From: UBA11986 sp031402435
Lineage (GTDB): Bacteria; Bacteroidota; Ignavibacteria; UBA10030; UBA6906
Direction of reading: 5' to 3'
Assembly: GCA_031402435.1 (NCBI GenBank)
Contig: JANNSJ010000057.1
Location: 22,990-86,989, forward strand
Length of the DNA stretch: 64,000 nucleotides
Shown here: piece by piece, positions 25,056 to 34,309 of the stretch
Layout of the letters: each line of letters begins with the position of its first letter
Position numbering within the stretch: the stretch's first letter is position 1
Notes under the pieces: model-generated
Databases searched by the model: none
What the model saw: the letters and a program-made list of their open reading frames with translations, nothing else
Told to the model about the DNA's origin: nothing
Position numbers and translations under genes: made by a program

Positions 25056-25589
25056 TCAGTTCCTCTTGCGCTTGTACGTACCGTCGAATGCTACAGTCCA
25101 GCTTTTGCCACCGTCTGTGGATTGTTCCCAATACTGACGTACTTCATCGTTTCTGACCTTTGACCAGGAGATTCTGTCGATGGCATTGCTTCCGTCCTTT
25201 GTTTTTCTGTTCCCTTGAAGGACCATCTTTCCGTCTTTGAATTCACCGTTGAGCGCGAGGAATCCCCCCTTATCATCCATCCATGTTTGATGCCACTGTT
25301 TCGTCGATGCAACATACTTGTTCAGGCTCGTGCCCGTCATACCTCCATCGCCCCTCCAATTTTCCAACAGTACACAACCGCCAAGTATGGATGTAATGCT
25401 GTTTGTGCCGACATGCTTGCCGGTCGGGTCTTCGACTTCCCAATCACCCAGCCAGAAATCAAACTGCCGGTTCTCAACCGCTGCACATGGGCTGGTCTGT
25501 TGGTCAGGTAACGTCATAGTATCAGCTTTCATAAAGACCATTGGAACAAGGCTAACGCACAATGCAGCAAACACAAAGCAACTGTTCAT
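25056..25589 (-). CDS. Exported DUF1579-like protein
   Basis: 177 residues. A signal peptide (about 1-23) precedes a beta-rich domain that begins NRQFDFWLGDWEVEDPTGKHVG, the hallmark opening of DUF1579-like lipocalin-type proteins, and continues GCVLLENWRG and KQWHQTWMDDKGGFLALNGEF. It is predicted to be periplasmic or surface-attached, and may bind a small ligand; this is family-level inference. The gene precedes the VCBS protein on the same strand with 47 bases between. Confidence 0.75.
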   Translation of the reverse strand: MNSCFVFAALCVSLVPMVFMKADTMTLPDQQTSPCAAVENRQFDFWLGDWEVEDPTGKHVGTNSITSILGGCVLLENWRGDGGMTGTSLNKYVASTKQWHQTWMDDKGGFLALNGEFKDGKMVLQGNRKTKDGSNAIDRISWSKVRNDEVRQYWEQSTDGGKSWTVAFDGTYKRKRN

Positions 25590-25725
25590 TTCTCCTCCGT
25601 TTGATTCAAGTGGCTACAATGTTTCAAGAAGTGTACGACTCGGAGAGGAGATCAACAACGGGATTGTGACATCCTGCGTGGAGGTGGGATGACAGGTGAT
25701 GGCGTGGGATGAACTGACAGTATAC

Positions 25726-26496
25726 CTACAACGCGGTTCCCAGATAAGCGGGCACTTTGTGGCGGTAGTTTCGGCTGAGCGTCAGCTTGGCGCCATTATA
25801 CAAAACAACACCGTAATCGCCATGAAACATTGGGCGAAGCTCTTTGATGCGTTCGATATTGACGATCGTGGACCGGTGGATGCGGAGAAATTTGCGCGGG
25901 TCAAGTGCCGCTTCCATTTCGCTCATGGTTTGGCGAATAAGATATGCATCCATTCCCCTGTGCAGCCGGAGGTAGTTGCCCTGGGCCTCAACCCAATCTA
26001 TCTCCTCAACCCGCAGGAAGAGCACCCGGCCACCTGTTTTCACCAACAAGCGATCGGTGTATTGCTTGTCGGACTTCATGTCGTTGAGCAGTGTAAGCAT
26101 TCTCGATTTCACTGCTTCCGGATCATGCTGATCCAACTCCAGTTTCGCACGACGCAGAGCAGCCTCGAAACGTTCTTTCTCAAATGGTTTCAGCAGATAG
26201 TCGAGCGCATGAACCTCGAACGCGCGAAGCGCATACTGATCGAACGCTGTCACAAAAATCACCACCGGCATACGGCTGCCGTTGAGCGATTCCAGCACCT
26301 CAAAACCGTTCTTCTCCGGCATCTGCACGTCAAGAAAAAGCAAGTCAGGCCTCTTTGCCTTTATCGCTTCGGCTGCAGCAATACCATCGCCACATTCACC
26401 AACAATCTCGATCTCGGGATCACCATCAAGCAAACGCCTGAGGCCCTGGCGTGCAAGGGGCTCGTCATCAACTATCAGCGTTCGAATTGCATTCAT
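25726..26496 (-). CDS. LytTR-family response regulator
   Basis: 256 residues. Receiver domain at 1-120: LIVDDEPLARQ with the acidic pair, LLFLDVQMPEKNGFE with the phospho-acceptor Asp, FVTAFDQYALRAFE and the conserved Lys in YLLKPFEKERF. LytTR DNA-binding domain at about 150-250: LLVKTGGRVLFLRVEEIDWVEAQGNYLRLH ... FLRIHRSTIVNIERIKEL. Such regulators bind direct repeats upstream of targets. The start codon overlaps the stop of the cognate kinase gene by four bases (ATGA), so translation is coupled. Confidence 0.92.
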   Translation of the reverse strand: MNAIRTLIVDDEPLARQGLRRLLDGDPEIEIVGECGDGIAAAEAIKAKRPDLLFLDVQMPEKNGFEVLESLNGSRMPVVIFVTAFDQYALRAFEVHALDYLLKPFEKERFEAALRRAKLELDQHDPEAVKSRMLTLLNDMKSDKQYTDRLLVKTGGRVLFLRVEEIDWVEAQGNYLRLHRGMDAYLIRQTMSEMEAALDPRKFLRIHRSTIVNIERIKELRPMFHGDYGVVLYNGAKLTLSRNYRHKVPAYLGTAL

Positions 26497-27623
26497 CGAA
26501 TATCCTCCAACGTCTCCGGCAATTCGCTCCAGTCGTCACGGAACGGAAGCGTCATCCGTACTTCAAGCCCTCCTTCGGGTACATTCACCAGGTTGAGCGT
26601 ATGGCCATCACCATACAACTGGAGCAATCGCGCACGGGTGTTACTCAGCCCGATGCCTTCTTTGAGTATTCCCGGCATTTCCACATCCTCCGGCAGACCG
26701 CGTCCATTATCCTTCACGCAAATCATGAGCATACTATTTGAACGCCTTGCGTTGATCTCTATGAGCGCAGGACCACGGCGCGTGGCCACGCCATGGCGAA
26801 TCGAATTCTCCACCAGAGGCTGCAAAATCATGCTCGGCACTCGCGCATCGAGCACGTTGTAGTCGATGTCCTCACGCACTGTCAGCCGGTCACCGAATCG
26901 CATCTGCTCGATCTCAAGGTACTTCCGCAGAAATTCCATTTCCTTCACCAGCGCCACCTCTTGCGCCCCTGCGTTTTCAAGCGTCAGCCGGAGAAACTCG
27001 CTCAGTCTCGCCACGGTACGGGCTGCCGCATCGGGATTCTCCTGAATAAGTACCATAATGCCATTGAGTGTGTTAAAGAGGAAGTGAGGATGAAGCTGCA
27101 TCCGCAATGCTTGAAGCTCAGCCCGGGCAAGTTGTGCTTCGAGTTGAGAAGTGCGCAGGTCGCGCTCTCGAAACTTCCTGTAATATTCGATTGTCGACGC
27201 AGCTCCTACGAGGGCACCGTAGATTATTATTCTAAATGGAATCGGCACACCAAACACGACACTCCAGAATGGCTTCGTTGTGTCCGGTCCTTCAAACAAC
27301 ATCCTGAAGAGACTCACATTGGCAACCATGTGAATGAAACACATTGCAATGCCCGAACCAATATGTACGGCAATACCGGAAAGCTTGATCCCTGACCCCG
27401 GAGGGAAGCGTCGCACCAGCACAACAACAACGGCGTACAACAGAGCCCACAGATACCAGAAGACCAGAAAGGAAAGGAACAGTTCGAGCCAGTACACCTC
27501 CTCGTTATTCTGGATTGCTCGTAGATTGCCTTGCGCCGCCATTGCAATTGCCATGAATGTAGCAATCACAACAACCCACGCAACAGAACGCACATACTGT
27601 TTCATGGAACGATCCGATACCAT
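26493..27623 (-). CDS. LytS/YpdA-type membrane sensor histidine kinase
   Basis: 376 residues. Four membrane helices in the first 145 residues (for example VAWVVVIATFMAIAMAA and FLSFLVFWYLWALLYAVVVV), then a helical linker (RTSQLEAQLARAELQALRMQ). The His_kinase core starts LHPHFLFNTLNGIMVLI with the likely phospho-His near 180. The ATPase has PSMILQPLVENSIRHGV and CVKDNGRGLPED. There is no separate extracellular sensor domain, so the membrane part probably senses. It precedes and overlaps the LytTR regulator at 25726, its likely partner. An alternative ATG six codons downstream has slightly better spacing to a GGA. Confidence 0.9.
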   Translation of the reverse strand: MVSDRSMKQYVRSVAWVVVIATFMAIAMAAQGNLRAIQNNEEVYWLELFLSFLVFWYLWALLYAVVVVLVRRFPPGSGIKLSGIAVHIGSGIAMCFIHMVANVSLFRMLFEGPDTTKPFWSVVFGVPIPFRIIIYGALVGAASTIEYYRKFRERDLRTSQLEAQLARAELQALRMQLHPHFLFNTLNGIMVLIQENPDAAARTVARLSEFLRLTLENAGAQEVALVKEMEFLRKYLEIEQMRFGDRLTVREDIDYNVLDARVPSMILQPLVENSIRHGVATRRGPALIEINARRSNSMLMICVKDNGRGLPEDVEMPGILKEGIGLSNTRARLLQLYGDGHTLNLVNVPEGGLEVRMTLPFRDDWSELPETLEDIR

Positions 27624-27729
27624 ACTGGTATATTGTAGCGTGGTTGGGAGATTATCCCAACGGCTTTGGGATGAATTTCGTCGGTGAGGGGTAAAAGGCT
27701 CCGAACTTGGGACGAATTGATGCGTGGAA

Positions 27730-28530
27730 TCAGAGTGCGCCGCTGACGAGCCCGGAAAGTTTACTGCGGTAGCTTCGGCTCATGGTCAAACGCGCGCCAT
27801 TGACAAGCGTGAGGATGTAGTCACCATGAAACAACGGGGAAAGTTCTTTGATACGTTCGATGTTCACCATCGTGGATCGGTGGACGCGGACAAATTTGCG
27901 CGGGTCTAGCTGGGTCTCAATACCATTCATGGTCTCCCGCAATAGATGCGCATCACTCCCTGCGTGGATGTTCACGTAGTTGCCGGCCGCTTCAATCCAG
28001 TCAATCTCACTCACTTTCAGGAACAACACGCGCCCGTTCGACTTGACTACCAGGCGCTCAAGATAACGCGGGCCGCCGTTCAGATCGCCGAGTAGCGAAA
28101 GTAACTGCTGGCTGAACGCTCCGCTGGGCCGCTTGCGAATCTGCTCTTTCGCCCTCTCCAGCGCTTCTGTGAAACGCTTTTGCGCGAACGGTTTGAGAAG
28201 GTAATCGAGGGCATGGAATTCAAATGCGCGGATGGCATGCTGATCGTATGCTGTCACGAACACGACACCCGGAACTTTTTCCACACCGACTTTTTCGAGC
28301 ACGCCGAACCCGTCCACACCCGGCATCTGGATATCGAGAAACACAAGATCGGGAGACTCACGCTCGATTGTTTCCACCGCTTCATGTCCGTTCGAGCATT
28401 CGCCAATGATCTCTACCTCACGATCCCTGGCAAGCATCATACGAATCTTATCGCGTGCGAGCGGCTCATCATCAACGATGAGTGTCCGCACCTTCGAAAC
28501 TGCGCCGGGGTGTTGCGTTGCGGTTTGCAT
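27730..28530 (-). CDS. LytTR-family response regulator
   Basis: 266 residues. Receiver (about 14-130): LIVDDEPLARDKIRMML, LVFLDIQMPGVDGFG with the phospho-acceptor Asp, FVTAYDQHAIRAFEFHALDYLLKPFAQKRF. LytTR domain (about 165-260): LVVKSNGRVLFLKVSEIDWIEAAGNYVNIH, FVRVHRSTMVNIERIKEL, YRSKLSGLV. The chosen ATG overlaps the end of the upstream kinase gene by 59 bases; a GTG 13 codons later would shorten that overlap to 20. Either way the pair is translationally linked. Close paralogue of the regulators at 25726 and 38856. Confidence 0.9.
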   Translation of the reverse strand: MQTATQHPGAVSKVRTLIVDDEPLARDKIRMMLARDREVEIIGECSNGHEAVETIERESPDLVFLDIQMPGVDGFGVLEKVGVEKVPGVVFVTAYDQHAIRAFEFHALDYLLKPFAQKRFTEALERAKEQIRKRPSGAFSQQLLSLLGDLNGGPRYLERLVVKSNGRVLFLKVSEIDWIEAAGNYVNIHAGSDAHLLRETMNGIETQLDPRKFVRVHRSTMVNIERIKELSPLFHGDYILTLVNGARLTMSRSYRSKLSGLVSGAL

Positions 28531-31504
28531 TGTCTTCTATACGAAGTGGAAACTCCAAGGTTACACAGACGCCGCCTTCCGGTCGGTTGGCGTATGTAAA
28601 GCGTTGATTGGCCCCATACAACTGTTCGATGCGGGCACGTGTGTTTGAAATCCCGACCCCTTCCTTCAACCGTTCGGGAATACCCGGCCCATCATCGCAT
28701 ACGGTGATCCGGATGATGCGCTCCACCTGCCGTGCAATGATTTCCACACATCCTCCCGATGGACGCGGCGCAACGGCATACCGGATGGCATTCTCCACAA
28801 TTGGTTGAAGAATAAGATTCGGCACCATCACCGAAAGCAAGTCAGGCGGTATGTCTTTCCGGATGGTCAAACGTTCAGCGAGGCGAATGTGTTCGATTTC
28901 CAGATAGTGATCCAGTATTTCAATCTCCTGTCCCAACTCAACTTCCTGCACGCCATTGTTCTCCAACGTATACCGAAGAAAATCCCCGAGGCGCGACATC
29001 ATCTCATCGGCAGCATCGAGGTCCTTGTGCATAAGTGATGATATTGCATGTAAGGTATTGAACAGAAAGTGCGGCTGAAGCTGCATCTTCAATACTTGAA
29101 GCTCGGCCTGAGCAAGTTGCGCTTGCAGCCGGGATGCGACCTGCTCGCGGTCTTTGTATCTGTGATAGAAATGATAACCGAGTGAACCAACAAAGGCAGT
29201 CAGCAGAGCACACAGTCCATAGAACCACAGAGTTTGGTAGAAGTGAGGAGCGAGATGGAACGTAAAAGACGCTCCTGTTTCGTTCCACAGTCCATCGTTG
29301 TTCGCTGCGATGACACGGAAGGTGTAGGTTCCCGGAGGGATGTTGGTGTAGTATGCGGCCCGACGGTCATGTGCATCTATCCATTCAGGATCGAAGCCTT
29401 CAAGCCGGTATTTGAATCTCACCCTTTCGGAGGCAACAAAACTCAAGGCAGTGTACGTAAACTCCATCTCGCCATTACCGGGCTGGACGTTGGCTTCAAG
29501 AAGAGGGTTGACGACCAATTTGTCAATTGCCGCATGTTCGATCACGACGGGCGGTGGGACTGAATTTGCCTCGATGTGGTCAGGATCAATGACGGCTGCA
29601 CCCTGAATTGTGGCAAACCAGAGCCGGCCATCAGCAGACTTGCATCCGGACGGCTGGTAGCCGCCGTTACACTCGAAGGTTCGCATTCCATCAGCCGTGC
29701 CGTAAGAAACACAGGAAATGGATTTTGTTTTCCCGTCAGCGAAATCATTCAGTTCACGTTTACTGACACGGAAGACGCCAAGATTACAGCTCATCCACAA
29801 ATTGCCCCGACCGTCCTCTAGAATTGTAAACACGTTGTCGTCAAACAATCCATTCTCGATTGTGTAGAGAGTGAACTTTCCGTCTTTGAAACGGGTGAGT
29901 CCACCGGCATACGTACCGAACCACATCGTCCCTTCTTCATCTTCATAGATCGACCGTACGGGATTATTCGACAGACCATCGCGTGCCGTGAACCGTGTTT
30001 CATGTTTTGTCGTTCCGTCAGTGGTGATCCTGATAATGCCCGGACCTACCGTCGATGTCCAGATGTCACCGGTATGCCGGGACACATACACACACCACAT
30101 CGGCTCACGGGAAACTGAAGAACTGTCGCCATAGGGAAGAAAGGTTGGCTCACTGTCCGATGGATGTATTGCGGTGTACAGTCCAAATCGTGTTGCAAAC
30201 AGGAGGTTTCCATCACGATCCTCGGCAATGCCACGGACACCAACCTTGAACAGACCCTGCTTGATTGTAAATGAGTGAAACGTGCCATCTCTGATTCTCC
30301 CGAGACCGTATGAGGTGCCGATCCAGAACGAACCATCCCGTGAAGTATGCAGTGAATTAACTCCTTCGACCGGCAAACGATCGTTCGACAGATACGATGT
30401 GAATGTGGTCCGGGAGAACCGGCTCAATCCACCCATCGTTCCAACCCAGACGCTCCCGTCCGGACCGGGCGATACAACAGAAATAAAATCATTGGGCAGA
30501 CCGTCGAGTTCAGTGTAGGTTGTGAACTTTCCTCTCTTAATCCTGTGCAGGCCGCCGCCAACTTTTCCAACCCAGACATTTCCCTCTCTGTCTTCAATAA
30601 GTGAAGAGATGGAACCGCCTCCGCGGAAAAAGTACATGAGACTGTCGGGTTCGATAAACTGGGCAAGGGATCCATCCTCGGTTCCAACCCATGTCACCCC
30701 TTCACGATCCTCCAGGATGGCGGAGATTGCGCCGCGCGCTCCTTTCATCGTGAATGTCCTTAATGCTGATGCTGAAACCCGTGTCAGCGTTCCTTTCTCA
30801 GCGCCAACCCAGAGATTCCCGGATTTATCCTCATGCAACGCCATGATGACATTTCCATACAATTCTTCAGAGGAAATCAACAACGGATCTCCGTTGTTGG
30901 AATGGCTGTACAATCCCCCTCCATTCGTCCCAACCCATAACGTGCCTTTTTTGTCAATCAGCAGTTTGTTGATCCAGGAGTATGTAAGTCCCAATTCCTT
31001 GCTGTATGGTGTGAACGTACCGTCCTTCAAACGCGTTACGCCATTACTTGTGCCAAACCAAAGCGTGCGTTCCTTATCCTCAACAATCGAGCGCACCATA
31101 TTGTCTGACAGTCCATCCCGGATAGTGAAGGTGGTGAATGTTCCATCCTTCAACCTTGTCACGCCACCACCGTTCGTGCCAATCCAAAGCGAGCTGTCTT
31201 TGGATTCGTACAATGAGATGATCAAGTTACTGGTCAGCGCCCGGGTGTTCCGTTTGTCGAACACGGTAAACCGGATGCCATCAAATCGAACAAGGCCTTC
31301 TTCGGTTCCGAACCAGATATACCCGTCCCTTGACTGGACGATCGCATTGACAGAATTCTGCGGTAGCCCCTCGTTGGTTTGCCAAGCGGTGTGGGCGTAT
31401 TGGGAGAACGGGCTGATTTTCTTCTGGGCTTGCACCGGGTACATGCCGGCGATGAGCACAAACAGAGGAAGAATAACCAAACATTTGTGGAAGGGTCGCG
31501 TCAA
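28472..31504 (-). CDS. Hybrid-type sensor: periplasmic two-component propeller plus LytS-type histidine kinase
   Basis: 1010 residues. Signal-like N-terminus (LVILPLFVLIAGMYPVQAQ). Residues about 35-690 hold some 14 regulator-propeller repeats (DGYIWFGTEEGLVRFDG, DSSLWIGTNGGGVTRLKDG, EGTMWFGTYAGGLTRFKDG), a double seven-bladed periplasmic sensor. A Y_Y_Y domain follows at about 700-770 (FKYRLEGFDPEWIDAHDRR, YTFRVIAANNDGLWNETG), then one helix (FYGLCALLTAFVGSLGYHFYH) and a His_kinase core (LQPHFLFNTLHAISSLM; NLILQPIVENAIRYAV; CDDGPGIPERL). There is no internal receiver or AraC domain; output goes to the LytTR protein at 27730. In Bacteroidota such propellers often sense glycans. The start codon is TTG with no clear ribosome-binding site. 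Confidence 0.88.
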   Translation of the reverse strand: MTRPFHKCLVILPLFVLIAGMYPVQAQKKISPFSQYAHTAWQTNEGLPQNSVNAIVQSRDGYIWFGTEEGLVRFDGIRFTVFDKRNTRALTSNLIISLYESKDSSLWIGTNGGGVTRLKDGTFTTFTIRDGLSDNMVRSIVEDKERTLWFGTSNGVTRLKDGTFTPYSKELGLTYSWINKLLIDKKGTLWVGTNGGGLYSHSNNGDPLLISSEELYGNVIMALHEDKSGNLWVGAEKGTLTRVSASALRTFTMKGARGAISAILEDREGVTWVGTEDGSLAQFIEPDSLMYFFRGGGSISSLIEDREGNVWVGKVGGGLHRIKRGKFTTYTELDGLPNDFISVVSPGPDGSVWVGTMGGLSRFSRTTFTSYLSNDRLPVEGVNSLHTSRDGSFWIGTSYGLGRIRDGTFHSFTIKQGLFKVGVRGIAEDRDGNLLFATRFGLYTAIHPSDSEPTFLPYGDSSSVSREPMWCVYVSRHTGDIWTSTVGPGIIRITTDGTTKHETRFTARDGLSNNPVRSIYEDEEGTMWFGTYAGGLTRFKDGKFTLYTIENGLFDDNVFTILEDGRGNLWMSCNLGVFRVSKRELNDFADGKTKSISCVSYGTADGMRTFECNGGYQPSGCKSADGRLWFATIQGAAVIDPDHIEANSVPPPVVIEHAAIDKLVVNPLLEANVQPGNGEMEFTYTALSFVASERVRFKYRLEGFDPEWIDAHDRRAAYYTNIPPGTYTFRVIAANNDGLWNETGASFTFHLAPHFYQTLWFYGLCALLTAFVGSLGYHFYHRYKDREQVASRLQAQLAQAELQVLKMQLQPHFLFNTLHAISSLMHKDLDAADEMMSRLGDFLRYTLENNGVQEVELGQEIEILDHYLEIEHIRLAERLTIRKDIPPDLLSVMVPNLILQPIVENAIRYAVAPRPSGGCVEIIARQVERIIRITVCDDGPGIPERLKEGVGISNTRARIEQLYGANQRFTYANRPEGGVCVTLEFPLRIEDNANRNATPRRSFEGADTHR

Positions 31505-31718
31505 AGATTGATCCGAAATGGAAAAGTGTATCTCGTTCAGCGAGAATATGTCTTCATCATCTTAGAGAATTTCTGTTGTGAAAGCAATGCCGGGAAGACG
31601 GAAGAAGATGCGTGATGTGTTTGTCAATCAGACATGACGTGTCAAGGAGCTACAAACACCATCCGTGAAAACTCCACATGAAAGAATTGGTGAACAGTTG
31701 CCTCTCGCAGAGTGCCTT

Positions 31719-32639
31719 CTACTTCACGCCTGCCGGTACGATTGAACTTTCGAGGGGGAGTTCGCTCCGCTTTGCCCAGTCTTGAAAGGAGCCATCATAG
31801 ATTCGGGCGTCGTAACCCATCAACCGTGCTGCGAAATAGACAACACTTGCGGTCTGCCCAACATGACAATACGCGACAACTTGCTCACCAGGCTTTACAC
31901 CAGCGTCTTCGAACAAGTGCTTCACAGTCTTCAGATCACGGTACTTTGACAACTCCTTTGTGAGTGTAGTGTATGGAAGATTGACCGCGCCCGGGAGATG
32001 ACCTGCGCGAGCCATTCCACCGGAATCCGCGCCGACAAAGAACTGCGGAAGGCGTGCATCGACGACGCGTGTGTTCGGTGTGTGCAGATGGGAATTCACC
32101 CAATCAGCATCAACCACAACATCAGTGCGAGGCCGTGGAGCAAACGATCCTCGCGTAACGTTAGGGACTGATCTCGTGAGGGGCATTTTCTCTTCGCGCC
32201 ACGCGTCCAGTCCGCCATCGAGAACTGACAGCCGCCCTGTGAAGCCGAGTTGCTCAATCGTCCAGAATAGTCGCGCCGCAGACACCAGCACACCACAAAC
32301 AACAATGTGTGAGTTATCAGAAACACCTGCAGACTCCAATACCGAGTCGAGTTGCGCGACAGACGGAAGCTCGGAGGTCAACCCTCCGGACCCTGGTTGT
32401 GGCGGAGGAGAAACAATAGACTGCCATGGCACGAGTCTCGCTCCCGGAATATGTCCTGCTTCGTATTCTGATTTCGCAAATGCAACATGCAGGATAACAA
32501 GAGAAGAATCGCTCATATTCTTGATCAACCATTCGGTGGAAACGAGGATCGGCTGCTTTTCCTCATCACCTTTTCCGATCGCAAGCATTACAACAAAGAC
32601 AAGCAGGAGAATAACAGTTGTTCTTGCTCGGTGTGTCAT
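31719..32639 (-). CDS. Exported two-domain rhodanese (thiosulfate/3-mercaptopyruvate sulfurtransferase-like)
   Basis: 306 residues; N-terminal signal or anchor (TVILLLVFVVMLAIGKG). Two rhodanese domains follow: residues about 32-160 (VSTEWLIKN, YEAGHIPGARLVPW) and 175-295 (VVDARLPQFFVG, AGHLPGAVNLPY, YCHVGQTASVVYF). The catalytic Cys is in YCHVGQTAS of the second domain. The first has VVCGVLVSAARLF at the equivalent place, so it too has a Cys but not the classic loop. The enzyme transfers sulfane sulfur from thiosulfate or mercaptopyruvate to an acceptor, here in the periplasm. Last gene of a four-gene unit with SnoaL-like, metallo-beta-lactamase-fold and ankyrin proteins. Confidence 0.82.
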   Translation of the reverse strand: MTHRARTTVILLLVFVVMLAIGKGDEEKQPILVSTEWLIKNMSDSSLVILHVAFAKSEYEAGHIPGARLVPWQSIVSPPPQPGSGGLTSELPSVAQLDSVLESAGVSDNSHIVVCGVLVSAARLFWTIEQLGFTGRLSVLDGGLDAWREEKMPLTRSVPNVTRGSFAPRPRTDVVVDADWVNSHLHTPNTRVVDARLPQFFVGADSGGMARAGHLPGAVNLPYTTLTKELSKYRDLKTVKHLFEDAGVKPGEQVVAYCHVGQTASVVYFAARLMGYDARIYDGSFQDWAKRSELPLESSIVPAGVK

Positions 32640-32673
32640 ATCCTAAGATGCTCCTTTCAATTCGCTCTGATGA

Positions 32674-33180
32674 TTACGAGGCACCAAGCGATTGCAAATA
32701 CTCAAGCACGGGCAAGGCTTCCTCCCCGCCTTTTCGCGCGTGATGAAGAAATGTCAAACCGTGCGGCCCCTTGGAGTGGACAATATCAGGAAACACCGTC
32801 AGAATTGCTTTCACAATCTCTAACTTCCCCAGCATGACCGCCGTAAAGATGTTCATTCGGGCACCTTTGGAGATAAGATAAGTGGCAATCTCTCTGTTTC
32901 CTATATGCCCGGCCCCTTCCATGGCTGTTTCAAAATCTCCACCTCCCCAATCCCAACACGCATTGAGAATGCCCGGCTCCTCTTCGAGCAACGTTTTCAC
33001 TCCGGCAAAATCACCGTGGCCCTTGACCACGAAATCCTTTACCATCTCCGGTTTTAGCGCGGATGGTTTTTCTTTCGCTTGTTGCTCTCCGAGGGAAAGA
33101 TCAGGCAGAAGAAGAATTCCCACCGACGCAACCGAGGACCGTAACAAGAAATCTCTCCGCGATGCTTTTACCAATCCCAT
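32674..33180 (-). CDS. Exported ankyrin-repeat protein
   Basis: 168 residues with GGAGGC before the ATG. The N-terminus KASRRDFLLRSSVASVGILLLP is a twin-arginine-type signal (SRRDFL), suggesting export in a folded state. Residues 50-165 read as about three ankyrin repeats (GDFAGVKTLLEEEPGILNA, GNREIATYLISKGARMNIF, GKLEIVKAILTVFPDIVHS, HGLTFLHHARKGGEEALPVL). Ankyrin repeats bind proteins, so this may be a periplasmic partner of the neighbouring hydrolase or sulfurtransferase. Spacings of about 34 bases on both sides support one operon. Confidence 0.75.
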   Translation of the reverse strand: MGLVKASRRDFLLRSSVASVGILLLPDLSLGEQQAKEKPSALKPEMVKDFVVKGHGDFAGVKTLLEEEPGILNACWDWGGGDFETAMEGAGHIGNREIATYLISKGARMNIFTAVMLGKLEIVKAILTVFPDIVHSKGPHGLTFLHHARKGGEEALPVLEYLQSLGAS

Positions 33181-33213
33181 GGAAGCCTCCTTTATTTGAT
33201 AAATGGGATTCTC

Positions 33214-34293
33214 TTATCTTCTCCAAGCCTCTGCATAGGATGCCTTGACCAAACCCGGAAATGAGAAGCTGTCAAAGAAGTCACGGTCGTCTTTATCATT
33301 GCCTGCAAATGTTTGACGCCATGATTCGATGTTAATGCCCTTCTGCACGGCAGCCTGTACTTCGTCCAGCTTCCTTGAGTTATTCCCCAGACGATGAACA
33401 TCCTTGCCGACCTGCAACACCACAACAGTCACGAATTCGATCACGTTATTCAAGTGTGTTTTGTCATGCAGTACTTCGCCGTGACCGGGAACGATGGTGC
33501 GTGCGTCCAGTTTGGCCATTCGCTGTAGAGTTGTGATCAATTCAGAGGGATAACCGCCGCCGAGGTATGGGACCGGGTGATCCAGGAGATCGCCGGAGAT
33601 GAGAATCTTCTCTTTAGGCAAATAAACGATGGCGTCGCCTGCCGTATTGCCGCGTCCGAGATGTTTGATCTGAACCTCACGGCCTCCAATGTCGATAATG
33701 AGCTCGCTGTCAAACGTAAGGGTTGGCATTTTGTCTACAAGCTTCTTGAACTCAGCCTGCACCGGGGCAACTCCTGCGATAGCATCCCGATATTCCTTTC
33801 GTTCACCTTCAGTCAGTACTTTCCCGTTGCCATCCTTTCCGGTGTCAAGATATTGCTGGAACGTGGCAGCACGGCCTGGAAATCGTTCGAACCAACCGGG
33901 GTTATAGCCCTCCATCTGCTTGCGTGTCTCGATATGAGCGATGATCGTGAGCGACGGAAAAGCTTCCGCGTAGATACCGTTTCCCATTGTATGATCGTAA
34001 TGCCAGTGGGTATTCAGCAGATATCGGACAGGCTTGCTCGTCCATTGCCGGATTTGTGCAATATCCTCACTTGCAGAGGAAGGTAGATAACATGCATCAA
34101 CAACGAATACCTCCTTGTCCCCGATGATCACCGTGGTGTTGCCTTGTGGAAAGGCATCCGGTGCATCTTTGTGCCGGATCATATATATGCCTTCAGCCAG
34201 TTTCGTCACTGTCCGTTCGCGCGTGATCGCAGAGTCGGCGAGCAGACTATTTATGCAGGACAAAAGAAGCAACAAACCGAATGTTACCTTCAC
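33214..34293 (-). CDS. Exported metallo-beta-lactamase-fold hydrolase
   Basis: 359 residues from the GTG at 34293, which has AAGGGAGA upstream and opens a signal peptide (VKVTFGLLLLLSCINSLLA). A longer in-frame version would overlap the upstream gene and hide the signal. The zinc motif HWHYDH (LLNTHWHYDHTMGNG), a later GRGNTAGDAIVYLP with the bridging Asp region, and VPGHGEVL give the typical ligand set. The family includes subclass-B-like lactamases, glyoxalase II and quinoprotein-relay hydrolases; substrate not deducible. The rhodanese gene nearby hints at sulfur chemistry, but the persulfide dioxygenase signature is not seen. Confidence 0.8.
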   Translation of the reverse strand: MKVTFGLLLLLSCINSLLADSAITRERTVTKLAEGIYMIRHKDAPDAFPQGNTTVIIGDKEVFVVDACYLPSSASEDIAQIRQWTSKPVRYLLNTHWHYDHTMGNGIYAEAFPSLTIIAHIETRKQMEGYNPGWFERFPGRAATFQQYLDTGKDGNGKVLTEGERKEYRDAIAGVAPVQAEFKKLVDKMPTLTFDSELIIDIGGREVQIKHLGRGNTAGDAIVYLPKEKILISGDLLDHPVPYLGGGYPSELITTLQRMAKLDARTIVPGHGEVLHDKTHLNNVIEFVTVVVLQVGKDVHRLGNNSRKLDEVQAAVQKGINIESWRQTFAGNDKDDRDFFDSFSFPGLVKASYAEAWRR

Positions 34294-34309
34294 GATCCGT
34301 CTCCCTTGG